A stretch of DNA of 64,000 nucleotides from Gigaspora margarita. Lineage: Eukaryota; Glomeromycota; Glomeromycetes; Diversisporales; Gigasporaceae. The notes below the pieces were generated by a model. It ran no database searches. It was given only the letters and a program-made list of their open reading frames with translations, and was not told where the DNA came from. Within the stretch, counting starts at the first letter, position 1. Every line of letters begins with the position of its first letter. Positions 59,471-64,000 of this stretch are shown piece by piece. Location of the stretch: positions 93,927 through 157,926 of the forward strand of contig WTPW01000190.1 of NCBI GenBank assembly GCA_009809945.1. The letters run 5' to 3'. The translations under genes were made by a program, and so were the position numbers.

Positions 59471-59750
59471 CAGTGTTGTTATGGGACAGCCTTGGACAAT
59501 GACTTGGACAATCTTGGACAATTTTGGACAATTAAATAAAGTAAAATTACTTAAAATTTTATTAAGATAACCTATTTTAATTTTAACTGGAATGTGTTCA
59601 GTACATAAAAAAATATATAGATATATATTTTTTAGATAGATTTATTAATTATTAAAGCCTGGACAAGCTTTGGACAATCTTGGACATTTGGACAATTTTG
59701 GACATGGACAAGCCAAAAAAGGCTGTGGACAGCCAAAACGTACAACACTG
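59471..59750 (+). mobile_element. 280-bp hAT-type MITE, copy 2
   Basis: Perfect 8-bp target duplication CCATTATG (59,463-59,470; 59,751-59,758). Ends CAGTGTTGT / ACAACACTG. Inside, TTGGACAATC/TTTTGGACAATT subrepeats near both ends. Younger-looking than the 58,047 copy by its exact duplication. Confidence 0.93.
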
Positions 59751-60189
59751 CCATTATGGAAGGTATGTAACAACAAATACGGAAGTAAGAGACAAAGAAA
59801 AAATTATTCATTACAGTAGCAATAATTAAACATTTAATAATAGTTATTCTTGAAGCAATTAAAGATAAAAAGAATAAATATGAAGCATTTGTTGAATGCT
59901 TTTATTCGATTATATAGTATTCTATATATGGTATGTGCTATTTCAGGATGTGCATGGACATTATTTTGAAACCCAGTATGCAATTTTCAAAATAATGCCC
60001 ATAATCATTATTTCATGGTAATACAGTATATAATATTTAGACTTAGTCAGACAGTTTGCAAACTTCCAACTCAGTTCCAGACCAAACTTAAGCTAAAAAT
60101 TTAAAATATAAAAGTTTGAGTCTGCTTTAATGACTAGACCAAATTCAAACTTAACAAAAATCTAGTACAGTCCAGGTCTGTAAAAGCAC

Positions 60190-60762
60190 TAATAAAAATT
60201 TAAAGTTTTTGCTTTAAATTTTTTACTATAAAATTTTTTTAGATTTTCTTAAATTTTATATCTTTGTCTATAAAAAATTTTTTTACTTCTAATACAAGTC
60301 TTAATTTTTACAAGTAAATACAAAAGTTGCAATGATAAAAGCTGTAATCCTTTTTATAAACTACAATTTTGTATTAAATTAGAGGGCTAGAGCTAATATT
60401 TATAAGGTTCAGCAAGAATTAGTAAATAATTTTTTTGAATAAAAAACTTTTTTATATTTGTTCATTTTTACTTATAAGCAATTATACTTTTTTCTTATAA
60501 TATAAAATTAAATACTATTTAATATTATTCTTAATTTTAAATATTATCAAAAAAAAATTTTAATTAAATATTTTGTTTTAAAAATGGTAAATTATTTTTT
60601 TATAATATAAAATTAAATACTATTTAATATTATTCTTATTTTTAAATATTATCAAAAAAATTTTTAATTAAATATTATGTTTCAAAAAAGGTAAATTATA
60701 AACATATTTATAGTAATTTTCCAGGCAAATTCGCCTGGATTTGCTTACAGTTTAAGGGATAG
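60190..60762. mobile_element. GGCAAATTTGCC MITE family, copy 3 (left end lost)
   Basis: Body closely matches 42,310-42,779 (ACTTCTAATACAAGTCTTAA, AGAGCTAATATTTATA). Right end CCAGGCAAATTCGCCTGG...CAGTTTAAGGGATA. No matching left terminus found. A ~75-bp segment near 60,500-60,675 is tandemly duplicated. Confidence 0.75.
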
Positions 60763-60995
60763 ACCATTGAGGTGGCACTTGAGAACAGCTTTGTTGAACA
60801 ATATATTTGATCTACTAGTGCACAAAACCTATTATAAAATGCTGAATAATTTTGTTTAATTAGAATAATTTCCTGCTTCATTGGTCATAATATTTGAACC
60901 ATGATACTCATTAAGAATAACTTGCACTAAAGGTAATTTATTTAAAATTGTGAAAATAACTATGATTTATGCAAAGCATTGTAATAAAAAGTATT

Positions 60996-61262
60996 CTATT
61001 GACTTTTGACAATAGATTTCAGAGGAATTGAAAGATAAACAATTGATCCATCACTTTCAACTATATTCGGGAGTTTTGTATTTAAAGATCCATAAAAAAT
61101 TTTATCAGAAATGATATTAACAAATCCGAGAGGTTGCTGATTCTTACATTCATCATGGTCGAAGATTTGATTCACCAAAATTAAATTATCATTAGAGGTT
61201 TTAATTTCTTCACTACTATATAATATTTCCTTATTTTTTACCTTGATCCAATTAAATTTCAT
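60996..61262 (-). CDS. small orphan ORF or last exon, 88 aa
   Basis: ATG at 61,262, stop at 60,996. It contains FNWIKVKNKEILYSSEE, LVNQIFDHDECKNQQPLG, FVNIISDKIFYGSLN and YLSIPLK. Open reading continues upstream of the ATG (TTNSRQINDFFGE) to a TATAG acceptor-like site near 61,310, so this may be the last exon of a longer gene whose earlier part is missing. Style is that of lineage-specific Glomeromycotina proteins found beside MACPF genes; no function can be given. Confidence 0.55.
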   Translation of the reverse strand: MKFNWIKVKNKEILYSSEEIKTSNDNLILVNQIFDHDECKNQQPLGFVNIISDKIFYGSLNTKLPNIVESDGSIVYLSIPLKSIVKSQ

Positions 61263-61613
61263 TTCACCAAAAAAATCGTTAATTTGACGAGAATTCGTTG
61301 TATCGATGATACTATAATTAATAAGGAATTATCAATAAATTAGATATCATACTTAACACGAAATTTTAAATGATATATTGAATGATTCAGATGTCAAAAC
61401 AGAGTGTTTCCAATTTATTTGGAAAACCCTAACAAATGAACAAAATTTAGTAATTTCAAACTATAGCAACATAGAAAGCACAAACATTGTCGTTGTTTAA
61501 ATGGAACATGATATTGACACTGAAACCTCAATAGACCACCAATGCGATCTTCTTATGACAAAATTCGAGAAGATTAAAATATCATGGTTGAACAACGCCT
61601 ACATTAGATGAGA

Positions 61614-61832
61614 CCAACTTGATTTTGTGTTTTACGTTGCCCCTTCTCCCCTCCAGAAGAGGGGAAGAGAAAATTTGTGGTTTACTTAGTAAAATTTTGC
61701 TGCATTGCCGTAACTTAATAAAATTTTTCGAAAATTCCCGTAGCCAATATATATTTATCCAAATTTTTTACTATGAGGGGGGCACGCTAGGGGGGGGGGG
61801 GGGGGGTATCGTAAAACACAGAATCAAATTGG
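61614..61832. mobile_element. 219-bp MITE with G17 run
   Basis: Inverted ends over 23 bp (61,614-61,636 and 61,810-61,832; TTGATTTTGTGTTTTACG / CGTAAAACACAGAATCAA). Contains a TCCCCTC-CAGAA-GAGGGGA hairpin (~61,650) and a 17-G run (61,790-61,806). It separates the orphan ORF from the MACPF gene. Confidence 0.8.
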
Positions 61833-61945
61833 TTTTGCCTTACTAAGAGTCTATTAAGAATGCCTTTCAAAATTGAATAATGTCTGATAACCCAACGATT
61901 TCATTGTGGAGGAGTTTATTGTAACGCTGGTCTACAGCATTTTAC

Positions 61946-64000
61946 TTACCAACTGTGTAAAGATAATCTTTTCAAGACATTTTCATCGGTTACTTTTTTC
62001 TTAGCTTCAATGTCATAAGCAAATAACCATGCAGACTTTTGATGTACAGGTTCTTCACAACGTATAAGGTAATTGCCAATCGCAAATGTTGAATTTTTTG
62101 GATCGTACTTTATTTGATCGCAAATAATCTTTTCTATATCTGAATTACTTTCTGTTTGAGAACTATTTTCTTGCTGCGGACTATTTTCTATTCGAGGACC
62201 ATTTTTCACTCGAAGACTGTTTTCTACTTGAGGGCTAGTTTCTATTTGAGGAGTAATATTAGCTGTTTCTAAAACGCAAGTGCCAAACATGCCACAATTG
62301 TTTAATATAGAATGATCTTGTTCTCTAAAAGGCTGAAATTTCCTACTTTTGAATACCAATGGATATTGGATACTAAAATCGAAACTTGTTGGTGGACCAA
62401 AGATAATCCATCCGAGTTTAATTTTAATTTTATTTTTAAATCTTGGTTTTTCTCCTTGTATATGATGAATAACAATAACTGGACGGTTTTTATTTCCATC
62501 CATATAGTCCACATGTAGAGAAAATACATTGTTTTTCACGCTCACAATTGATGCAAGAATATTACACTCGTTAATACTTGTAATCTTTCTAGTTATCAAC
62601 AATTTATGGATATATGGTTTCTTACTGCTTTCATATTCTTTTATGTTGAAACGGATTTCATCGACTTTAGCTAATATTAATAAAGAGATTAATAATTAGT
62701 ACTTTGATTAAAAGGCTATAAATATCTTAAAAAGAATATTAAAGCTTTACCTTCTAAAATTTGATGACCAGTTAAGCTCAACACTTTTTGTTTCAATTCA
62801 TGATCCAATAATTCAAATAATGAATAAACATCTTCGTATCCGATTATCTTCCATTTTGTTGCATCATTAAGAGATTGTATCCAAGAATTTTTATCATAAA
62901 AATAGTCAGTTCCACCAATAATTGTTTCGACATTATTTGTGCTATTATTATAATCATTATCTTTATTGCTATTAACGGCATTAACTTCAGATTTAAAAAT
63001 ACTTTTTGCAATTCTAACTCCAACTTGTGCATTAGTAATTTTGGACTTAGATTTTTCGACTACGATAAATTAAATATATAATTCAATCGAAGAAATCAAC
63101 AGTAGAGTTAGCATTTTAATCCATATTCATCCGTCTTCTAGAAATATTACAGTAATTACACACCTGAATTTTTTGTATATTCTTCGGTTCTTATTATGGC
63201 CCCACCTAAAATAAGACGTCGTGCATAAAAGTGACCATATTTTTCTGATATATCGTAAAGTTTGTTTATTTTATCATTATCATTTGTTGTATCATTCACA
63301 ACATTTTCAACATCTTCAATAAAATTTTTTACAGCAGTAATATCTTTATCTAAAATAGGTAAATTTATTACTCCTCTTATTACCCGTTCATATGAATGTT
63401 TAGTATGCTTTGTTTGTTTTTTAAATGTCTGATCTGAATTTTCATGTGATAATCCGATAGAATTAGAAATCCATTCCGAATAAGCAGCTGAAAGTTTTAC
63501 ATCAAATATAAGGGATCGTTTACATTCAGTTGTTGTTTCATGATTGCATTCATGTACACCTTCATATTGAAACTTTTTTTTCTCTATCTTAATCCAATCG
63601 AAATTAATTTTAAATGCTTGAACGGATGCACTTGTTACTGATCCATCTTTATTAATCTTGAACCCTTTTTCAAATCTTAATTGGGTCAAATCGAATTCAG
63701 CATTTTGAGTAATATATAAATAATGATTATTATCTTTTTTATCAACAACTTCTAGAAGGCCTAATTTAGGTTCATCACTTGGTCTAATCACGGCTTTGCA
63801 TTTTGAAAAGTATTGAAAACGACAATTTGACCCGAGATAGAAATCGTCATCACCATCGCATTCATTTTTTAAGAGCATCTGTCGAACATCATTAAGCTTA
63901 ATTTCATCGTCAAACTTATTTTTTCGAGGTAACCTCCTCAAATATTTCTTTAAATCCGAGTTAATGACTATAATATCAATCACATCATTGTCATTTTTGC
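61946..64000 (-). CDS. MACPF-type protein, 3' three exons (5' end off window)
   Basis: Exons on the reverse strand: 64,000-63,164 (open to the window edge, no in-frame ATG), 63,059-62,751 and 62,670-61,946. Introns of 104 nt (63,060-63,163, GTGTGT..TAG) and 80 nt (62,671-62,750, GTAAAG..TAG) keep the frame. Exon 1 carries the MACPF signature region YGHFYARRLILGGAIIRTEE (~63,190-63,250), with cysteine-bearing HECNHETTTECKRS upstream. Exon 2 has ETIIGGTDYFYDKNSWIQSL. Exon 3 includes VDYMDGNKNRP, GWIIFGPPTSFDF, a Ser/Glu/Gln-rich spacer with five ENS/ETS-type imperfect repeats (~62,140-62,260) and LIRCEEPVHQKSAWLFAYDI near the stop. MACPF proteins insert into membranes in other lineages; the role of this fungal expansion is unknown and no pore activity is claimed. 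Reading is intact. Confidence 0.82.
62671..62750 (-). other. intron 2 of the MACPF-type gene
   Basis: 80 nt, donor GTAAAG, acceptor ATATTAG. Splicing gives an in-frame Ala codon across the junction. Confidence 0.75.
63060..63163 (-). other. intron 1 of the MACPF-type gene
   Basis: 104 nt, donor GTGTGT, acceptor ATCGTAG; phase-1 junction giving Val. Confidence 0.75.

Larger units (their letters stand above)
57206..60995. other. AT-rich non-coding stretch with MITEs
   Basis: No gene recognised. Contains the two 280-bp hAT-type MITEs and the third GGCAAATTTGCC element listed separately. A single CCCTAACCCTAA at ~57,396 is telomere-like but too short to mean anything. Confidence 0.6.

Overview
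The window looks like nuclear DNA of an arbuscular mycorrhizal fungus (Glomeromycotina, Rhizophagus/Gigaspora-like). It is very AT-rich and gene-poor, with short GT-AG introns. The few recognisable host genes belong to families I know as expanded in these fungi: a kinase with a C-terminal SEL1-like part, a MACPF-type protein, a WD40-like/ion-transport protein and a secreted S1 serine protease. No species call is possible from sequence alone. Almost everything else is transposable-element DNA, much of it datable by nesting.

Layout. 1-5.3 kb: a repeat-built, non-coding element (left terminus ~767, right termini 2.06-3.47 kb), then a spacer with strong hairpins. 5.3-6.6 kb: serine protease with one frameshift. 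7.3-12.7 kb: decayed WD40/ion-channel gene split by a 2.24-kb foldback element with TA target duplication. 13.2-15.4 kb: decayed kinase/SEL1 gene with a tandem array of 33-nt mini-exons.

15.7-48.9 kb: a single minus-strand LINE (N-terminal zinc-finger-like region, endonuclease, reverse transcriptase, RNase H, zinc-knuckle tail) broken into collinear pieces by at least seven insertions. These are a hAT-type MITE (16.79 kb), a 1.8-kb element (18.1-19.9), a small mariner-type MITE (20.47), a 13.2-kb non-coding element (21.12-34.30), a 317-bp MITE (34.37), an ~8.4-kb KDZ/Plavaka-like DNA transposon (36.5-44.9), and a mariner-type MITE that itself contains a tRNA-derived SINE (46.2-47.5). Rejoining the flanks restores continuous LINE reading, which fixes the insert boundaries.

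The KDZ-like element holds a transposase gene on the minus strand and a second, unrecognised gene on the plus strand, transcribed away from each other, with similar ~310-bp subterminal regions. Both genes are decayed and carry MITEs.

48.9-61 kb: AT-rich DNA, low-complexity T tracts, another copy of the large non-coding element (53.14-57.2 kb) and a pair of inverted 280-bp hAT-type MITEs. 61-64 kb: a small orphan ORF and the 3' three exons of a MACPF-type gene that runs off the window.

The most interesting unexplained system is the large non-coding element family with asymmetric ends (left TAGCTGCGCGATGC..., right ...CGTTCCTGGTA). It occurs three times in the same orientation, has tandem right-end units, and in one case its ends are mapped by the interrupted LINE.
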